DNA of 64,000 nt from Thiothrix litoralis (GTDB taxonomy: Bacteria; Pseudomonadota; Gammaproteobacteria; Thiotrichales; Thiotrichaceae). The translations under genes were made by a program, and so were the position numbers. A model generated the notes under the pieces. It was not told the origin of the DNA and ran no database searches. It saw only the letters and a program-made list of their open reading frames with translations. The DNA lies in contig NZ_CP072801.1 of the NCBI RefSeq assembly GCF_017901135.1, positions 4,058,501 through 4,122,500 on the forward strand, given 5' to 3'. Below, in pieces: positions 34,177 to 45,379 of this stretch; the first letter of the stretch is position 1; the number at the start of each line of letters is the position of its first letter.

Positions 34177-35004
34177 ATGGCAGTCGTTAAGGCAAAACCA
34201 ACCTCCCCAGGGCGTCGCTTCCAGGTCAAGGTTGTTAACAAAGAATTACACAAGGGCGAACCTTGTAAGAGCTTGTTGGAAAACAAGCGTAAGAGCGGTG
34301 GTCGTAATAACACTGGTCGTATTACTGTTCGTCATGTGGGTGGTGGTCATCGCCAACACTATCGTATCATCGACTTCAAACGTCGCAAGGATGATATCCC
34401 TGCTCGTGTTGAACGTCTGGAATACGATCCGAACCGTAGTGCTAACATTGCACTGCTGTTGTATGCCGATGGTGAGCGTCGTTATATCATTGCGCCAAAA
34501 GGCTTGAGTGCTGGTGCAAGTGTTATTTCTGGTGTTCATGCACCGATTGCCGCTGGCAACTGCTTGCCAATGCGTAATATCCCAGTTGGTAGTGTGATTC
34601 ACTGTATTGAAATGAAAGTAGGCAAGGGCGCACAGTTAGTGCGTAGTGCTGGTGCTTCTGCTCAGTTGGTGGCGCGTGAAGGTGCTTATGCTACGATCCG
34701 TCTGCGTTCAGGCGAGATGCGTAAAGTGCCGGTCGATTGCCGTGCAACGATTGGTGAGGTCGGCAATTCCGAGCATGGCCTGATCAAGTTGGGTAAAGCG
34801 GGTGCCAAGCGCTGGCGTGGTGTTCGTCCTACTGTCCGTGGTGTAGTCATGAACCCGGTAGACCATCCACACGGTGGTGGTGAAGGTCGTACTTCTGGTG
34901 GTCGTCACCCTGTTACTCCTTGGGGTGTTCCAACCAAGGGTTACAAGACTCGTAGCAACAAACGCACTGACAATATGATTGTCCGTCGCCGGAACAAAAA
35001 GTAA
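34177..35004 (+). CDS. rplB: 50S ribosomal protein L2
   Basis: 275 residues (E. coli 273). Largest 50S protein, needed for subunit joining and peptidyl transfer. [15 protein letters not shown] and the conserved [25 protein letters not shown], including the functionally key His, are intact. Confidence 0.98.
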   Translation: MAVVKAKPTSPGRRFQVKVVNKELHKGEPCKSLLENKRKSGGRNNTGRITVRHVGGGHRQHYRIIDFKRRKDDIPARVERLEYDPNRSANIALLLYADGERRYIIAPKGLSAGASVISGVHAPIAAGNCLPMRNIPVGSVIHCIEMKVGKGAQLVRSAGASAQLVAREGAYATIRLRSGEMRKVPVDCRATIGEVGNSEHGLIKLGKAGAKRWRGVRPTVRGVVMNPVDHPHGGGEGRTSGGRHPVTPWGVPTKGYKTRSNKRTDNMIVRRRNKK

Positions 35005-35016
35005 GAGGATTAAACA

Positions 35017-35289
35017 GTGCCACGTTCACTCAAAAAAGGTCCTTTCGTTGACCACCATCTGATGAAAAAGATCGAAACTGCTAAAGCAGCTAATGATCGT
35101 CGTCCAATCAAAACATGGTCGCGCCGCTCCATGATCCTGCCCGAGTTTATCGGTCTGACAGTGGCGGTGCATAACGGCAAGCAGCATGTTCCGGTGCTGG
35201 TTAATGAAAATATGGTAGGCCATAAGTTGGGTGAGTTTGCACTGACCCGTTCTTACCGTGGTCACGTTGCCGACAAGAAGTCGAAGTAA
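35017..35289 (+). CDS. rpsS: 30S ribosomal protein S19
   Basis: 90 residues (E. coli 92) from a GTG 12 bases after rplB, with AAGAGGA upstream. Binds S13 at the head. [19 protein letters not shown] and [16 protein letters not shown] are typical. Confidence 0.97.
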   Translation: MPRSLKKGPFVDHHLMKKIETAKAANDRRPIKTWSRRSMILPEFIGLTVAVHNGKQHVPVLVNENMVGHKLGEFALTRSYRGHVADKKSK

Positions 35290-35298
35290 GAGGTAGAA

Positions 35299-35631
35299 AT
35301 GGAAGTTGCAGCACATTTGCGTTTTGCGCGTATTTCTCCTCAGAAATGCCGATTGGTCGCTGATCAGATTCGTGGACTGCCGGTAGACAAGGCACTGAAT
35401 ATTCTGGCATTTAGCCCGAAAAAAGGTGCTGGGATGCTGAAGAAAGTTCTGGAGTCCGCGATTGCTAACGCTGAACACAATGATGGCGCGGATGTTGACG
35501 AGTTGTGCATTAAGCGCGTATTCGTTGATCAGGGTCCAACCATGAAGCGTATCATGCCGCGTGCTAAAGGTCGGGCTAACCGAATCCTGAAGCGCACCAG
35601 TCACATTACCGTCGCTGTAGGCGAGAAGTAA
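35299..35631 (+). CDS. rplV: 50S ribosomal protein L22
   Basis: 110 residues as in E. coli. Its beta-hairpin ([15 protein letters not shown]) narrows the exit tunnel with L4 and affects macrolide response. [17 protein letters not shown] near the start is conserved. AGAGGTAG ribosome-binding site. Confidence 0.97.
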   Translation: MEVAAHLRFARISPQKCRLVADQIRGLPVDKALNILAFSPKKGAGMLKKVLESAIANAEHNDGADVDELCIKRVFVDQGPTMKRIMPRAKGRANRILKRTSHITVAVGEK

Positions 35632-35639
35632 GGTTTAGT

Positions 35640-36338
35640 ATGGGTCAGAAAGTACATCCAACCGGTATCCGTCTTGGTATCGCTACTGATTGGCGTTCCA
35701 AGTGGTACGCTGAAGGCAAGGACTATGCCGATTTCCTGTTCAAGGATTTGGAAGTTCGTGCATTCTTGAAAAAGAAGCTGAAAGAAGCCTCTGTTAGTCG
35801 CATTCAGATTGAGCGTCCTGCAAAGTCCGCTTTTATCACCATTCATACTGCCCGTCCAGGTGTGGTGATTGGTAAGAAAGGCGAGGATATTGAGAAGCTG
35901 CGTGCAGAAACAGCTCAAAAGCTGGGTTTGCATGTGAATAACGTGAAGCTGAATATCGAAGAAATTCGTAAGCCTGAATTGGATTCCCAGTTGGTTGCTG
36001 AAAGTATTGCTAGTCAGCTTGAGCGCCGCATCATGTTCCGTCGTGCTGCCAAACGGGCAGTTGCGAACGCGATGCGCTTAGGTGCATTGGGTATTAAGGT
36101 CTGCGTAGCAGGTCGTTTGAATGGTGCGGAAATTGCGCGGACGGAATTCTTCCGTGAAGGTCGCGTACCACTCCATACGCTGCGTGCTGATATTGACTAT
36201 GCAACTGCGGAAGCCCTGACCACCTATGGTATCATCGGTGTGAAGGTTTGGATCTACAAGGGCGAAGTCTTCGACCTGGAACAGAAACAGCAGTCTAGCC
36301 AAAGCCAGAACCAAGGCCAAGGCAGAAAGAAGAAGTGA
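35640..36338 (+). CDS. rpsC: 30S ribosomal protein S3
   Basis: 232 residues (E. coli 233). Forms the mRNA entry with S4 and S5 (helicase site). [14 protein letters not shown] start, KH-domain [15 protein letters not shown] and [25 protein letters not shown] are present. The tail is Gln/Ser-rich then ends GRKKK. Confidence 0.98.
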   Translation: MGQKVHPTGIRLGIATDWRSKWYAEGKDYADFLFKDLEVRAFLKKKLKEASVSRIQIERPAKSAFITIHTARPGVVIGKKGEDIEKLRAETAQKLGLHVNNVKLNIEEIRKPELDSQLVAESIASQLERRIMFRRAAKRAVANAMRLGALGIKVCVAGRLNGAEIARTEFFREGRVPLHTLRADIDYATAEALTTYGIIGVKVWIYKGEVFDLEQKQQSSQSQNQGQGRKKK

Positions 36339-36350
36339 TAGAGGTTTGAG

Positions 36351-36764
36351 ATGTTACAACCCAAGAGAACCAAATTCCGCAAACAAATGAAAGGCCGCAA
36401 CCGTGGTCTGGCATTGGCGGGCAGCAAAGTCAGCTTCGGTGACTTCGGGCTGAAAACGGTAGAGCGTGGTCGTTTGACTGCACGTCAGATTGAATCTGCA
36501 CGTCGTGCAATCAACCGTTATGTGCGCCGTGGCGGTAAAATCTGGATTCGCGTGTTCCCGGACAAGCCAATCAGCAAAAAGCCGTTGGAAGTTCGTCAAG
36601 GTAAAGGTAAAGGGAACGTTGAATACTGGGTGGCACTGGTTCAGCCTGGCAAGGTTCTCTATGAAATTGAAGGTGTGGCAGAAGAGATTGCACGTGAGGC
36701 ATTCCGTCTTGCATCTGCAAAACTGCCAGTTAAGACTACATTTGTTTCTCGTCAGGTGATGTGA
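36351..36764 (+). CDS. rplP: 50S ribosomal protein L16
   Basis: 137 residues (E. coli 136). Sits by the A-site tRNA elbow. [19 protein letters not shown] and [28 protein letters not shown] are conserved. Its TGA shares a base with the rpmC ATG (TGATG). Confidence 0.98.
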   Translation: MLQPKRTKFRKQMKGRNRGLALAGSKVSFGDFGLKTVERGRLTARQIESARRAINRYVRRGGKIWIRVFPDKPISKKPLEVRQGKGKGNVEYWVALVQPGKVLYEIEGVAEEIAREAFRLASAKLPVKTTFVSRQVM

Positions 36765-36961
36765 TGAACGCAGCAGAACTTAAGCAAAAATCAGCTACCG
36801 AGCTTAAATCCGAGCTGATGGAAAACCTGAAAGAGCAGTTCAAGCTGCGTATGCAAAAAGCCGCTGGCCAGTTATCACGTCCTTCCGAAGTGAAGCGTGT
36901 GCGTCGTCAGATTGCCCGTATCAAGACAGTGCTTGCACAAAAGCAAGTGGCAGGTGAATAA
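36764..36961 (+). CDS. rpmC: 50S ribosomal protein L29
   Basis: 65 residues (E. coli 63). Two-helix protein beside L23 at the tunnel exit. [18 protein letters not shown] start and [15 protein letters not shown] are typical. ATG overlapping the rplP stop is chosen over the GTG one codon earlier, as coupling is usual here. Confidence 0.95.
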   Translation: MNAAELKQKSATELKSELMENLKEQFKLRMQKAAGQLSRPSEVKRVRRQIARIKTVLAQKQVAGE

Positions 36962-36963
36962 CG

Positions 36964-37239
36964 ATGAGCATGAGCGAAGAAACAAAAGTTGAACGCAGCC
37001 TAATGGGGCGTGTAGTCAGTGATAAAATGGATAAGTCAATCGTGGTGCTGATGGAACGTCAGGTTAAGCATCCGATGTATGGTAAGTTTATCAAGCGTTC
37101 TAAAAAATACCATGTTCACGATGAAAACAATGAGTGTCGTGAAGGTGATACCGTAACGTTCAAGGAATGCCGTCCTTTGTCCAAGACAAAGCACTGGACC
37201 TTGATCAAAGTTGTTGAACGCGCCCCAGGCCAAGCATAA
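36964..37239 (+). CDS. rpsQ: 30S ribosomal protein S17
   Basis: 91 residues (E. coli 84). Early 16S rRNA binder of the OB-fold. [31 protein letters not shown] is the conserved core. The start could be ATG 36964 or the one two codons on (36970); AGGTGA favours the first. Confidence 0.96.
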   Translation: MSMSEETKVERSLMGRVVSDKMDKSIVVLMERQVKHPMYGKFIKRSKKYHVHDENNECREGDTVTFKECRPLSKTKHWTLIKVVERAPGQA

Positions 37240-37255
37240 GGGACGGAGAACATAA

Positions 37256-37624
37256 ATGATCCAGATGCAATCCATTCTGCTAGTTGCAGATAATAGTGGT
37301 GCCAAACGAGTTATGTGCATCAAAGTTCTGGGCGGTTCTCATCGTCGTTATGCAGGCATTGGTGATATCATCAAGGTCAGCATCAAAGATGCGATCCCGC
37401 GCGGCAAAGTTAAAAAAGGTGACGTTTACAATGCTGTAATCGTCCGTACTGCTCACGGCGTACGTCGTAACGATGGTTCCAAGATCCGTTTCGACAATAA
37501 CGCTGCTGTTCTGCTGAATAGTAAGTTAGATCCGATCGGTACACGTATTTTTGGGCCTGTCACTCGCGAATTGCGTGGTGAGAAGTTCATGAAGATTATT
37601 TCTCTAGCACCTGAAGTGCTGTAA
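37256..37624 (+). CDS. rplN: 50S ribosomal protein L14
   Basis: 122 residues (E. coli 123). Contacts 16S h14 in bridge B8 and binds the silencing factor Rsf[29 protein letters not shown] is typical. First gene of the spc section; GGGACGGAG ribosome-binding site. Confidence 0.98.
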   Translation: MIQMQSILLVADNSGAKRVMCIKVLGGSHRRYAGIGDIIKVSIKDAIPRGKVKKGDVYNAVIVRTAHGVRRNDGSKIRFDNNAAVLLNSKLDPIGTRIFGPVTRELRGEKFMKIISLAPEVL

Positions 37625-37652
37625 GACTGCAACGACAGAAGTAGGTGACAAA

Positions 37653-37973
37653 ATGCGTAAAATTCGCAGTAATGACGAAGTGGTTGTCATCACCGGCAAG
37701 GATAAAGGCCGTCGCGGCAAAGTCATGCAGGTGTTGGTAGAAGAAGGTAAAGTTTTGGTTCAAGGTATTAATCGTGTCAAAAAACACGTTAAGCCTAACC
37801 CCAATGCTGGTGTTCAAGGTGGCATTATTGAAAAAGAAATGCCGCTGGATAACTCCAATGTAATGCTGGTCAATCCTGCTACAGGCAAGGGTGACCGTGT
37901 TGGATTCAAGCTCCTGGACGATGGTAAGAAAATCCGTGTCTTTAAGTCCAATGGTGAGCGCGTAGACGCTTAA
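37653..37973 (+). CDS. rplX: 50S ribosomal protein L24
   Basis: 106 residues (E. coli 104). Assembly initiator near the tunnel exit. KOW motif [19 protein letters not shown] at the start and [20 protein letters not shown] in the middle. Confidence 0.97.
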   Translation: MRKIRSNDEVVVITGKDKGRRGKVMQVLVEEGKVLVQGINRVKKHVKPNPNAGVQGGIIEKEMPLDNSNVMLVNPATGKGDRVGFKLLDDGKKIRVFKSNGERVDA

Positions 37974-37981
37974 GGTGTAAA

Positions 37982-38524
37982 ATGTCGAGACTGCAACAGT
38001 ATTACCGCGATACTGTCATCAAGGAATTGATGGACAAGTTCGGGTACAGTAATGTGATGGAAGTGCCAAAGCTGGTGAAAGTCAGCCTGAACATGGGTTT
38101 AGGTGAGGCTGTCGGTGACAAGAAGATTATTGAACATGCAACGGGTGATATGGCGAAAGTCGCAGGTCAAAAGCCTGTGGTTACGTTGAGCCGTAAGTCG
38201 GTCGCAGGTTTCAAAATTCGTGACGGTTGGCCAATCGGTTGTATGGTGACGCTTCGTGGCGAAAAAATGTATGAGTTTATTGACCGTTTGGTGAATATTT
38301 CCATCCCTCGTATCCGTGACTTCCGTGGTCTTAATACACGCTCATTTGATGGTCGTGGTAACTACAACATGGGCATCAAGGAACAGATCATCTTTCCTGA
38401 AATCGAATACGATAAGATTGATGCACTGCGTGGTATGAATATTACGATTGCCACTACCGCCAAAAATAACGATGAAGGGAAAGCATTGCTCGAAGCATTC
38501 AAATTCCCTTTTAGACAGCAGTAA
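37982..38524 (+). CDS. rplE: 50S ribosomal protein L5
   Basis: 180 residues (E. coli 179). Central protuberance, binds 5S rRNA and P-site t[44 protein letters not shown] and RIRDFRGL are conserved. Confidence 0.98.
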   Translation: MSRLQQYYRDTVIKELMDKFGYSNVMEVPKLVKVSLNMGLGEAVGDKKIIEHATGDMAKVAGQKPVVTLSRKSVAGFKIRDGWPIGCMVTLRGEKMYEFIDRLVNISIPRIRDFRGLNTRSFDGRGNYNMGIKEQIIFPEIEYDKIDALRGMNITIATTAKNNDEGKALLEAFKFPFRQQ

Positions 38525-38538
38525 GAGGATAAGATCAC

Positions 38539-38844
38539 ATGGCAAAGAAATCCATGATCGCCCGTGAAACACGTCGTACTGCTGCTGTTGCCAAATTCGC
38601 AGCTAAGCGTGATGAATTGAAAGCTATTATTAGCAGTCCTGACAGTTCTTTTGAAGCTGTCATGGAAGCCAATGAAAAGCTGCAAAAGTTACCACGTGAC
38701 AGCAGTCCGGTTCGCCAAATGACCCGTTGCCGTCTGACAGGCCGCCCACACGCTGTTTACCGCAAGTTCGGCTTATGCCGTAACAAATTGCGCGAAGCAG
38801 CCATGCGTGGCGATGTTCCTGGTTTGACCAAAGCAAGTTGGTAA
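38539..38844 (+). CDS. rpsN: 30S ribosomal protein S14
   Basis: 101 residues as in E. coli. Long, zinc-independent form: it keeps [39 protein letters not shown] but not the CxxC-x12-CxxC pattern of the short form. Confidence 0.98.
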   Translation: MAKKSMIARETRRTAAVAKFAAKRDELKAIISSPDSSFEAVMEANEKLQKLPRDSSPVRQMTRCRLTGRPHAVYRKFGLCRNKLREAAMRGDVPGLTKASW

Positions 38845-38856
38845 GGGAGAAGCAAA

Positions 38857-39252
38857 ATGAGTATGAGTGATCCTATCGCCGATATGCTGACCCGCATTCG
38901 TAACGGTCAAATGGCAACAAAGGCGAGCGTTAAATTTCCGTCTTCTAAACAGAAAACGGCGATTCTTGAAGTATTACAGAGCGAAGGTTATGTCGCTGAG
39001 TTTGCAACCGACGCAGTCGAAGGCAAGCCTGTTACAACCGTTAAGCTGAAATATTTTCAAGGCAAGCCAGTTATCACCAAGGTGAAACGTATTAGCCGTC
39101 CCGGTTTGCGTATTTTCCGTGGTGCAGATGAGCTGCCAACTGTCATGGGTGGTTACGGTATTTCTATCGTTTCCACATCCAAAGGCGTCATGAGTGGTCG
39201 CGTAGCCAAGGCTTCTGGTCAGGGCGGCGAAGTCATTTGCACAGTTGAATAA
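38857..39252 (+). CDS. rpsH: 30S ribosomal protein S8
   Basis: 131 residues (E. coli 130). Binds 16S h21; in E. coli it represses the spc operon by binding the rplE region of the m[19 protein letters not shown] and the C-terminal [13 protein letters not shown]...GEVICTVE are typical. The AAGGGAGA site fits the first of two close ATGs. Confidence 0.97.
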   Translation: MSMSDPIADMLTRIRNGQMATKASVKFPSSKQKTAILEVLQSEGYVAEFATDAVEGKPVTTVKLKYFQGKPVITKVKRISRPGLRIFRGADELPTVMGGYGISIVSTSKGVMSGRVAKASGQGGEVICTVE

Positions 39253-39266
39253 AGGCGGGCCTTGAA

Positions 39267-39806
39267 ATGTCTAGAATTGCAAAGAAAGCGCTGACTGTGC
39301 CAAAAGGCGTAGAAGTCAGCATTAGCGGCCAAAGCCTGAAAGTCAAAGGAAGCAAGGGCTCTTTTGATTTCGCAGTGCATGATGCTGTAGAAGTTTCACA
39401 AGAAGACAATGTACTGAAGTTCAAATCCAAGCGTGACGGCGATACTGCTGGTTGGGCATTGGCAGGTACTACACGTGCATTGGCAAACAACATGGTTATT
39501 GGCGTTAGCCAAGGCTTTGAGAAAAAATTGCAATTGGTTGGGGTTGGTTATCGTGCCCAAGCCCAAGGCAATAAATTGAATCTCAGCTTGGGTTTTTCCC
39601 ACCCTGTTGTACACGATATGCCTGAAGGCGTTACGGTCGAAACCCCTAGTCAGACAGAAATTCTGATCCGTGGTAGCGATAAGCAGAAAGTTGGTCAAGT
39701 TGCAGCAGAAGTTCGTGCATACCGTCCACCAGAGCCTTATAAAGGTAAGGGTGTGAAGTATTCAGACGAAGTTATTCTGCGCAAAGAGACCAAGAAGAAG
39801 AAGTAA
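39267..39806 (+). CDS. rplF: 50S ribosomal protein L6
   Basis: 179 residues (E. coli 177). Near the sarcin-ricin loop and EF-G site. [19 protein letters not shown] start, [25 protein letters not shown] middle and the [21 protein letters not shown] end are conserved. Confidence 0.98.
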   Translation: MSRIAKKALTVPKGVEVSISGQSLKVKGSKGSFDFAVHDAVEVSQEDNVLKFKSKRDGDTAGWALAGTTRALANNMVIGVSQGFEKKLQLVGVGYRAQAQGNKLNLSLGFSHPVVHDMPEGVTVETPSQTEILIRGSDKQKVGQVAAEVRAYRPPEPYKGKGVKYSDEVILRKETKKKK

Positions 39807-39818
39807 GGTGAACTAAAG

Positions 39819-40172
39819 ATGGACAAGAAAACATCCCGCATCCGTCGTGGTAAGCGTAGCCGCATGAAAATGCGTGAGTTGCGTGTTAACCGTCTGAGTA
39901 TTCACCGTACTTCTCTGCATATCTATGCACAAGTGGTGACTTCTGATGGTTCTCAAGTACTGGCTTCAGCTTCCACGCTGGATAAAGACCTGAAAGCAGG
40001 TCTTGATTACACCGGCAACGTAGCTGCTGCTATCGCCGTAGGTAAGTTGGTTGCCGAGCGTGCATTGGCAAAAGGTATTGACGCGGTTGCTTTTGATCGC
40101 TCTGGTTTTAAATATCATGGTCGCATCAAGGCGCTGGCAGATAGCGCTCGTGAAGCCGGTCTGAAATTCTAA
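39819..40172 (+). CDS. rplR: 50S ribosomal protein L18
   Basis: 117 residues as in E. coli. Binds 5S rRNA. A basic N-terminus ([17 protein letters not shown]) precedes the globular part; [26 protein letters not shown] is the typical end. Confidence 0.98.
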   Translation: MDKKTSRIRRGKRSRMKMRELRVNRLSIHRTSLHIYAQVVTSDGSQVLASASTLDKDLKAGLDYTGNVAAAIAVGKLVAERALAKGIDAVAFDRSGFKYHGRIKALADSAREAGLKF

Positions 40173-40181
40173 GGATTTATC

Positions 40182-40691
40182 ATGGCGAAGGCAGAACATA
40201 CATCAACACCCTCCGACGGTTTGCAAGAAAAGTTGGTTAAAGTTAACCGCGTTGCGAAGACAGTTAAGGGTGGTCGTATCATGAGTTTCACTGCGTTGAC
40301 CGTAGTGGGTGATGGTAATGGTCGAGTTGGTTTTGGTTACGGTAAAGCACGTGAAGTGCCTGCTGCTATCCAGAAGGCAATGGATCAGGCTCGTCGCAAC
40401 ATGGTGACAGTTTCTTTGGTAGATGGTACGTTACAGTATCCTATCAAATATGAACAAGGTGCAGCACGTATCTACATGCAGCCCGCTTCCGAAGGTACAG
40501 GCGTTATCGCTGGTGGTGCGATGCGTGCGGTTTTGGAGGTTGCGGGAGTGCGTAATGTACTTTCCAAATGCCAAGGAACACGTAATGCTGGTAATGTGGT
40601 GCGTACCACTATCGCTGCACTGGGTTCAATGCAATCACCTGAGATGATTGCTGCGAAACGTGGCAAAGCTATTACGGACATTAAGGGGTAA
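40182..40691 (+). CDS. rpsE: 30S ribosomal protein S5
   Basis: 169 residues (E. coli 167). Part of the mRNA entry and of decoding fidelity. [43 protein letters not shown] covers the spectinomycin-loop region without an evident change. Confidence 0.98.
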   Translation: MAKAEHTSTPSDGLQEKLVKVNRVAKTVKGGRIMSFTALTVVGDGNGRVGFGYGKAREVPAAIQKAMDQARRNMVTVSLVDGTLQYPIKYEQGAARIYMQPASEGTGVIAGGAMRAVLEVAGVRNVLSKCQGTRNAGNVVRTTIAALGSMQSPEMIAAKRGKAITDIKG

Positions 40692-40695
40692 TACA

Positions 40696-40884
40696 ATGAC
40701 TACCGCGAAACAACTCAAAGTGACGTTATACCGCAGTCTGAATGGTCGCTTGAAAGCGCATCAGCAGTGTGCGCGTGGTCTTGGTATTCGTAAGATTCAC
40801 AATTCTGTTACTGTGATTGATACCCCTGAAAACCGTGGCATGATCAACAAGATTTCCTACATGCTCAAGGTTGAGGAAGCTTAA
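40696..40884 (+). CDS. rpmD: 50S ribosomal protein L30
   Basis: 62 residues (E. coli 59). Small alpha-beta protein; [31 protein letters not shown] is the conserved core. AAGGGGT before the ATG. One base separates it from rplO. Confidence 0.96.
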   Translation: MTTAKQLKVTLYRSLNGRLKAHQQCARGLGIRKIHNSVTVIDTPENRGMINKISYMLKVEEA

Positions 40885-40885
40885 A

Positions 40886-41323
40886 ATGAAATTAAATACG
40901 CTACAACCTGAATTAGGTAGCCGCCCTGAGCGCACCCGTGTAGGCCGTGGTATCGGTTCTGGTTTGGGTAAAACCGCTGGTCGTGGTCATAAAGGTCAAA
41001 AGTCCCGTAAAGGTGGTTTCCATCACCGTAAAGGCTTTGAGGGTGGTCAGATGCCTATGCATCGTCGTCTGCCTAAGTTTGGCTTTACTTCACGTATTGG
41101 TCAGCGCACCGCTGAAGTTCGTTTGAACGAGCTGGCTCTGGTTGAAGGTGATGTGATTGATCTGGCAGGGCTGATAGCGGCTAATGTGGTTGATGCTCGT
41201 ACTTTGCAAGCCAAAATTATTCTCTCTGGTGAAGTAGCGAAAGCTGTCACTGTGAAGGGTGTTGGGGTTACCAAAGGCGCACGTGCAGCAATCGAAGCCG
41301 CAGGCGGCAAAATCGAAGAATAA
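40886..41323 (+). CDS. rplO: 50S ribosomal protein L15
   Basis: 145 residues (E. coli 144). Late assembly protein. [38 protein letters not shown] is typical. ATG 40886 chosen: it lies behind GAGGAAG, while the earlier in-frame TTG is inside rpmD. Confidence 0.97.
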   Translation: MKLNTLQPELGSRPERTRVGRGIGSGLGKTAGRGHKGQKSRKGGFHHRKGFEGGQMPMHRRLPKFGFTSRIGQRTAEVRLNELALVEGDVIDLAGLIAANVVDARTLQAKIILSGEVAKAVTVKGVGVTKGARAAIEAAGGKIEE

Positions 41324-41335
41324 CGGATAAAAAAT

Positions 41336-42685
41336 ATGCGCAAGAACCCTACAGGTTCCCTAGGGGGCTTTGGAAACATGGTCGAAATTCGCCAGCGGTT
41401 GGTCTTTGTCCTGCTGGCGTTGATCGTTTACCGTATCGGTACCTATATTCCTGTTCCTGGTGTAAACCCTGCGGCCATGGCGCAATTTTTTGATCAGAAT
41501 AACGGTACTATCCTCGGTGTTTTTAATATGTTTTCAGGCGGTGCATTGCAGCGTTTGAGCGTATTTGCATTAGGGATTATGCCGTATATCTCGGCTTCCA
41601 TCATTATGCAGTTGATGGCAACGGTTGTTCCGGCATTGGAGCAGATCAAGAAAGAAGGTGAGTCAGGGCGTCGTAAGATTACGCAGTACACACGTTACGG
41701 TACTGTTGTATTGGCTCTGTTCCAAAGTTTTGGTGTAGCAATTGCTTTGGGTGGTACTGATGTTGGCAATGGTCAGACAATTGCGCTGAATCCGGGGCTA
41801 GGCTTCACTATTACTACGGTTGTTACCTTGGTGACAGGTACACTTTTTCTGATGTGGTTGGGGGAGCAGATTACCGAGCGTGGTATTGGTAATGGTATTT
41901 CCCTGATCATCTTCGCGGGTATTGTGGCGGGCTTGCCTGCTGCTATCGGCGGAACATTGGAATTGGTAAATACCGGCGAGTTGCACTCCCTGTTTGTTAT
42001 TGGTTTGTTGTTATTGGTATTGGCTGTTACCGCATTGGTCATTTTTGTTGAACGTGGTCAGCGCCGAATTACGGTTAATTATGCCAACCGTCAGCAAGGC
42101 CGCAAGATGATGATGGGACAGTCCAGTCATTTGCCATTGAAGTTGAATATGGCAGGGGTTATCCCACCTATTTTTGCTTCCAGTATTATTTTGTTCCCGG
42201 CAACGCTGGGGCAGTGGTTGGGAAACACCTCTGGTATGGGTTGGTTGAAAGGTTTCTTCGATATGTTGAAGCCCGGTGAGCCTGTTTATGTGTTACTCTA
42301 CGCCACTGCAATTGTATTCTTTTGTTTCTTCTATACTGCGTTGGTTTTTAACTCGCGTGAGACAGCAGATAACTTGAAGAAAGCAGGTGCTTTTGTTCCT
42401 GGTATTAGACCCGGTGAGCAAACATCTAAATATATTGATGGTGTCATGACCCGTTTGACAGCGGTTGGTGCCATCTACATTACATTGGTCTGTCTGCTGC
42501 CTGAATTTTTGATTCTGGTCTGGAAAGTGCCCTTCTACTTTGGGGGTACTTCGCTGCTGATCATCGTGGTTGTTGTCATGGACTTCCTGTCACAATTGCA
42601 GGCACATATGATGTCACACCAATACGAAGGTCTGATGAAAAAGGCCAATTTCAAAGCGCAGACACGCCCCGGCACTGTGCGCTGA
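41336..42685 (+). CDS. secY: Preprotein translocase subunit SecY
   Basis: 449 residues (E. coli 443). Forms the protein-conducting channel of the inner membrane with SecE and SecG. Ten hydrophobic segments can be counted; [11 protein letters not shown] in the N-terminal part, the plug region with [27 protein letters not shown], and the cytosolic loop [20 protein letters not shown] are conserved. Ends spc operon, followed by rpmJ. Confidence 0.98.
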   Translation: MRKNPTGSLGGFGNMVEIRQRLVFVLLALIVYRIGTYIPVPGVNPAAMAQFFDQNNGTILGVFNMFSGGALQRLSVFALGIMPYISASIIMQLMATVVPALEQIKKEGESGRRKITQYTRYGTVVLALFQSFGVAIALGGTDVGNGQTIALNPGLGFTITTVVTLVTGTLFLMWLGEQITERGIGNGISLIIFAGIVAGLPAAIGGTLELVNTGELHSLFVIGLLLLVLAVTALVIFVERGQRRITVNYANRQQGRKMMMGQSSHLPLKLNMAGVIPPIFASSIILFPATLGQWLGNTSGMGWLKGFFDMLKPGEPVYVLLYATAIVFFCFFYTALVFNSRETADNLKKAGAFVPGIRPGEQTSKYIDGVMTRLTAVGAIYITLVCLLPEFLILVWKVPFYFGGTSLLIIVVVVMDFLSQLQAHMMSHQYEGLMKKANFKAQTRPGTVR

Positions 42686-42712
42686 TCTGATTACTTTCGA
42701 GAGGTTTTTATC

Positions 42713-42829
42713 ATGAAGGTTCGAGCTTCAGTTAAAAAATTGTGCCGTAACTGCCGGGTCGTCCGCAGAAACGGTGTGGTTCGTGTTATCTGTTCTTCTG
42801 ACCCGCGCCACAAGCAGCGTCAAGGTTGA
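42713..42829 (+). CDS. rpmJ: 50S ribosomal protein L36
   Basis: 38 residues, a small gene between secY and rpsM. Zinc-binding form: Cys11, Cys14, Cys27 and His33 ([20 protein letters not shown], then [11 protein letters not shown]). GAGAGG precedes the ATG. Same position and length as in E. coli. Confidence 0.97.
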   Translation: MKVRASVKKLCRNCRVVRRNGVVRVICSSDPRHKQRQG

Positions 42830-42842
42830 GAGCCGATTTAGG

Positions 42843-42871
42843 TTGATAATTAAAAGGGGTTCTGGCACAAT
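42843..42871 (+). promoter_or_regulatory. Probable promoter of the alpha operon
   Basis: TTGATA (42843-42848), 17 bases, CACAAT (42866-42871), in the 75-base gap between rpmJ and rpsM. The -10 box is identical to that of the tRNA-tuf promoter. The resulting leader of about 27 bases is too short to hold an E. coli-like S4 pseudoknot unless rpsM coding bases take part. Confidence 0.6.
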
Positions 42872-42904
42872 CGCCCGTTTTCCCGGTAGTCTGGAGAGAT
42901 TTTA

Positions 42905-43261
42905 ATGGCTCGTATTGCGGGTATCAATCTTCCTGTCAATAAGCACGTAGTGATCGGTCTTACCGCCATTTATGGCGTTGGTCGTCCACGTGCTGCTGAC
43001 ATTTGTAAGGATGCGGATGTTGTGCCAAGCACTAAAATCCGTGATCTGAGTGAAGAACAAGTTGAACGCCTTCGTCTTGAAGTAGGCAAACTCATGGTTG
43101 AGGGCGATTTGCGTCGTGAAGTCTCCATGGCCATCAAACGTTTGATGGATATGGGGTGCTATCGTGGCATTCGCCATAGACGCGGCCTGCCTATGCGCGG
43201 TCAGCGTACCAAGACCAATGCACGCACCCGTAAGGGTCCGCGTCGTCCTATTCGCAAATAA
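42905..43261 (+). CDS. rpsM: 30S ribosomal protein S13
   Basis: 118 residues as in E. coli. Head protein forming bridge B1. [25 protein letters not shown] and [23 protein letters not shown] are typical. Confidence 0.98.
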   Translation: MARIAGINLPVNKHVVIGLTAIYGVGRPRAADICKDADVVPSTKIRDLSEEQVERLRLEVGKLMVEGDLRREVSMAIKRLMDMGCYRGIRHRRGLPMRGQRTKTNARTRKGPRRPIRK

Positions 43262-43287
43262 TATATAGATTGCAGGTAGAGTAAGTA

Positions 43288-43692
43288 ATGGCAAGACAGC
43301 CTAGAAAAGGTGCAACTGTTAACCTTCGTAAGAAGGTCAAGAAAACTGTCACTGACGGTGTTGCACACGTCCATGCATCATTCAACAACACAATTGTGAC
43401 TATCACTGACCGCCAAGGCAATGCGCTGGCTTGGGCTACCTCTGGTGGTTCTGGTTTCCGTGGTTCACGTAAAAGTACCCCGTTCGCTGCACAGGTTGCT
43501 GCTGAGCGTGCTGGTAATGCAGCGAAAGATTATGGCCTAAAAAACCTTGACGTTGAAGTTAAAGGTCCTGGTCCTGGTCGTGAGTCCGCTGTACGTGCCC
43601 TGAACAGCGTTGGCTTCAGGATTAATAGCATTGTGGATGTAACGCCGATTCCCCACAACGGTTGCCGTCCACCTAAGAAACGTCGTGTGTAG
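43288..43692 (+). CDS. rpsK: 30S ribosomal protein S11
   Basis: 134 residues (E. coli 129). Platform protein near the E-site m[42 protein letters not shown] is conserved, as is [17 protein letters not shown]. Confidence 0.98.
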   Translation: MARQPRKGATVNLRKKVKKTVTDGVAHVHASFNNTIVTITDRQGNALAWATSGGSGFRGSRKSTPFAAQVAAERAGNAAKDYGLKNLDVEVKGPGPGRESAVRALNSVGFRINSIVDVTPIPHNGCRPPKKRRV

Positions 43693-43701
43693 GAGATAGT
43701 C

Positions 43702-44322
43702 ATGGCACGTTATATTGGCCCTACCTGCAAACTAAGCAGACGCGAAGGTACTGACCTTTTTCTGAAAAGTCGCAGTGTATCCCTCGAAAAGAAATGTAAA
43801 CTGGATAAAGTTCCCGGTCAGCATGGCGAAAACAAAGCTCGCTTATCTGATTACGGTGTTCAGTTGCGTGAAAAGCAGAAAGTTCGCCGTATCTATGGTG
43901 TGCTGGAACGTCAATTCAGTAATTATTTTAAGGAAGCGGCACGTCGTAAAGGTTCTACAGGCGAAAACCTGTTGAAACTTCTGGAATGTCGTCTGGATAA
44001 CGTCGTTTATCGTATGGGTTATGGTTCTACCCGTGCTGAATCCCGCCAGCTGGTTAGCCACAAAGCTATTACAGTTAATGGGCAGTCGGTAAATATCCCG
44101 TCTTATCAGGTTAAATCTGGTGACGTCGTAGCCGTTCGTGAAAAGTCTAAAAAGCAAACACGTATACAGGATTCTGTTGCTGTTGCTGACCAACTTGGCC
44201 TCCCGTCATGGGTGGAAGTTGATGTAAAGGGACTGTCAGGTACTTTTAAATCAGTACCGGATCGTAGCGATCTGCCAGCCGAAATTAATGAATCATTGAT
44301 CGTGGAATTGTACTCCAAGTAA
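43702..44322 (+). CDS. rpsD: 30S ribosomal protein S4
   Basis: 206 residues as in E. coli. Primary 16S binder and, in E. coli, repressor of the alpha operon. [18 protein letters not shown] start and the S4 RNA-binding domain [34 protein letters not shown] are present. This is the non-zinc form. Confidence 0.98.
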   Translation: MARYIGPTCKLSRREGTDLFLKSRSVSLEKKCKLDKVPGQHGENKARLSDYGVQLREKQKVRRIYGVLERQFSNYFKEAARRKGSTGENLLKLLECRLDNVVYRMGYGSTRAESRQLVSHKAITVNGQSVNIPSYQVKSGDVVAVREKSKKQTRIQDSVAVADQLGLPSWVEVDVKGLSGTFKSVPDRSDLPAEINESLIVELYSK

Positions 44323-44349
44323 TCATTGATCAGGTTCGAGAGGAAAAGT

Positions 44350-45354
44350 ATGACCTCGAAAACAACAGAATTACTGAAACCGCGTAATGTTCATGTGCAA
44401 GAGACAGGTTTAAACACCTATCGCATCACACTGGAACCTTTAGAGCGTGGTTTTGGGCACACACTGGGTAATGCTCTGCGTCGCATTTTACTGTCCTCTA
44501 TTCCGGGCAGTGCAGTGACAGAAGTGCAGATCACTGGTGTGGTACATGAATACACCAGTATCGAAGGTGTGCAAGAAGACGTAGTTGAGATTCTCTTGAA
44601 TCTCAAAAATCTGGCGATTCGTCTCAATGCCCGTGATGAAGCGACCCTGACCCTTAAGAAAAAAGGTAAAGGCGTTGTAACAGCGGCGGACATTGAACGT
44701 GATCATGATGTTGAGATCATTAACCCGGATCATGTTATTGCGCACATCACCAAGGACGACACTGAGCTGGAAATGAGCCTGACGATCACTCGTGGTCGTG
44801 GCTATCAACCAGCTTCTGTACGCCGTGGCCCTGATTCACCGGAACTGCCATTAGGCACTCTGGTGTTAGATGCCAGTTATAGCCCAATCACGCGCGTTGC
44901 TTACAACGTAGACAGCGCCCGTGTTGAGCAGCGTACCGATATGGACAAGCTGGTGCTGGAAATTCAGACTAATGGTTCCGTTAATGCGGAAGAATCTATT
45001 GGTATGGCAGCACAGATTCTGCAACAGCAATTGGCTGTGTTCTTTGATCTGCGTATTGAAGAGCCTGTCCGCCGTGAAGAATCTCAACCAGAAATTGACC
45101 CGATTCTGTTGCGTCCGGTTGATGATCTGGAACTGACTGTACGTTCAGCCAACTGCTTGAAAGCAGAGAACCTGTTCTACATCGGTGATCTTGTGCAACG
45201 TACTGAGACTGAATTGCTGAAGACACCAAATCTGGGCAAGAAGTCCTTAACTGAAATTAAAGATGTGCTGGCACAGCATGGTCTGACACTGGGTGCTAAG
45301 TTGGATAACTGGCCACCAGCGGGTCTTGATCACCGTGACAGCAAAGTGGCTTAA
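44350..45354 (+). CDS. rpoA: RNA polymerase subunit alpha
   Basis: 334 residues (E. coli 329) from ATG 44350, which lies behind AGAGGAAAAG; an earlier in-frame ATT/ATG-like extension would begin in the rpsD tail and is not favoured. N-terminal dimerisation domain has [21 protein letters not shown]; the C-terminal domain that contacts UP elements and activators begins [22 protein letters not shown] and continues [19 protein letters not shown]. Confidence 0.98.
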   Translation: MTSKTTELLKPRNVHVQETGLNTYRITLEPLERGFGHTLGNALRRILLSSIPGSAVTEVQITGVVHEYTSIEGVQEDVVEILLNLKNLAIRLNARDEATLTLKKKGKGVVTAADIERDHDVEIINPDHVIAHITKDDTELEMSLTITRGRGYQPASVRRGPDSPELPLGTLVLDASYSPITRVAYNVDSARVEQRTDMDKLVLEIQTNGSVNAEESIGMAAQILQQQLAVFFDLRIEEPVRREESQPEIDPILLRPVDDLELTVRSANCLKAENLFYIGDLVQRTETELLKTPNLGKKSLTEIKDVLAQHGLTLGAKLDNWPPAGLDHRDSKVA

Positions 45355-45379
45355 CCACGGGTTTTGAAGGATATAGAAG

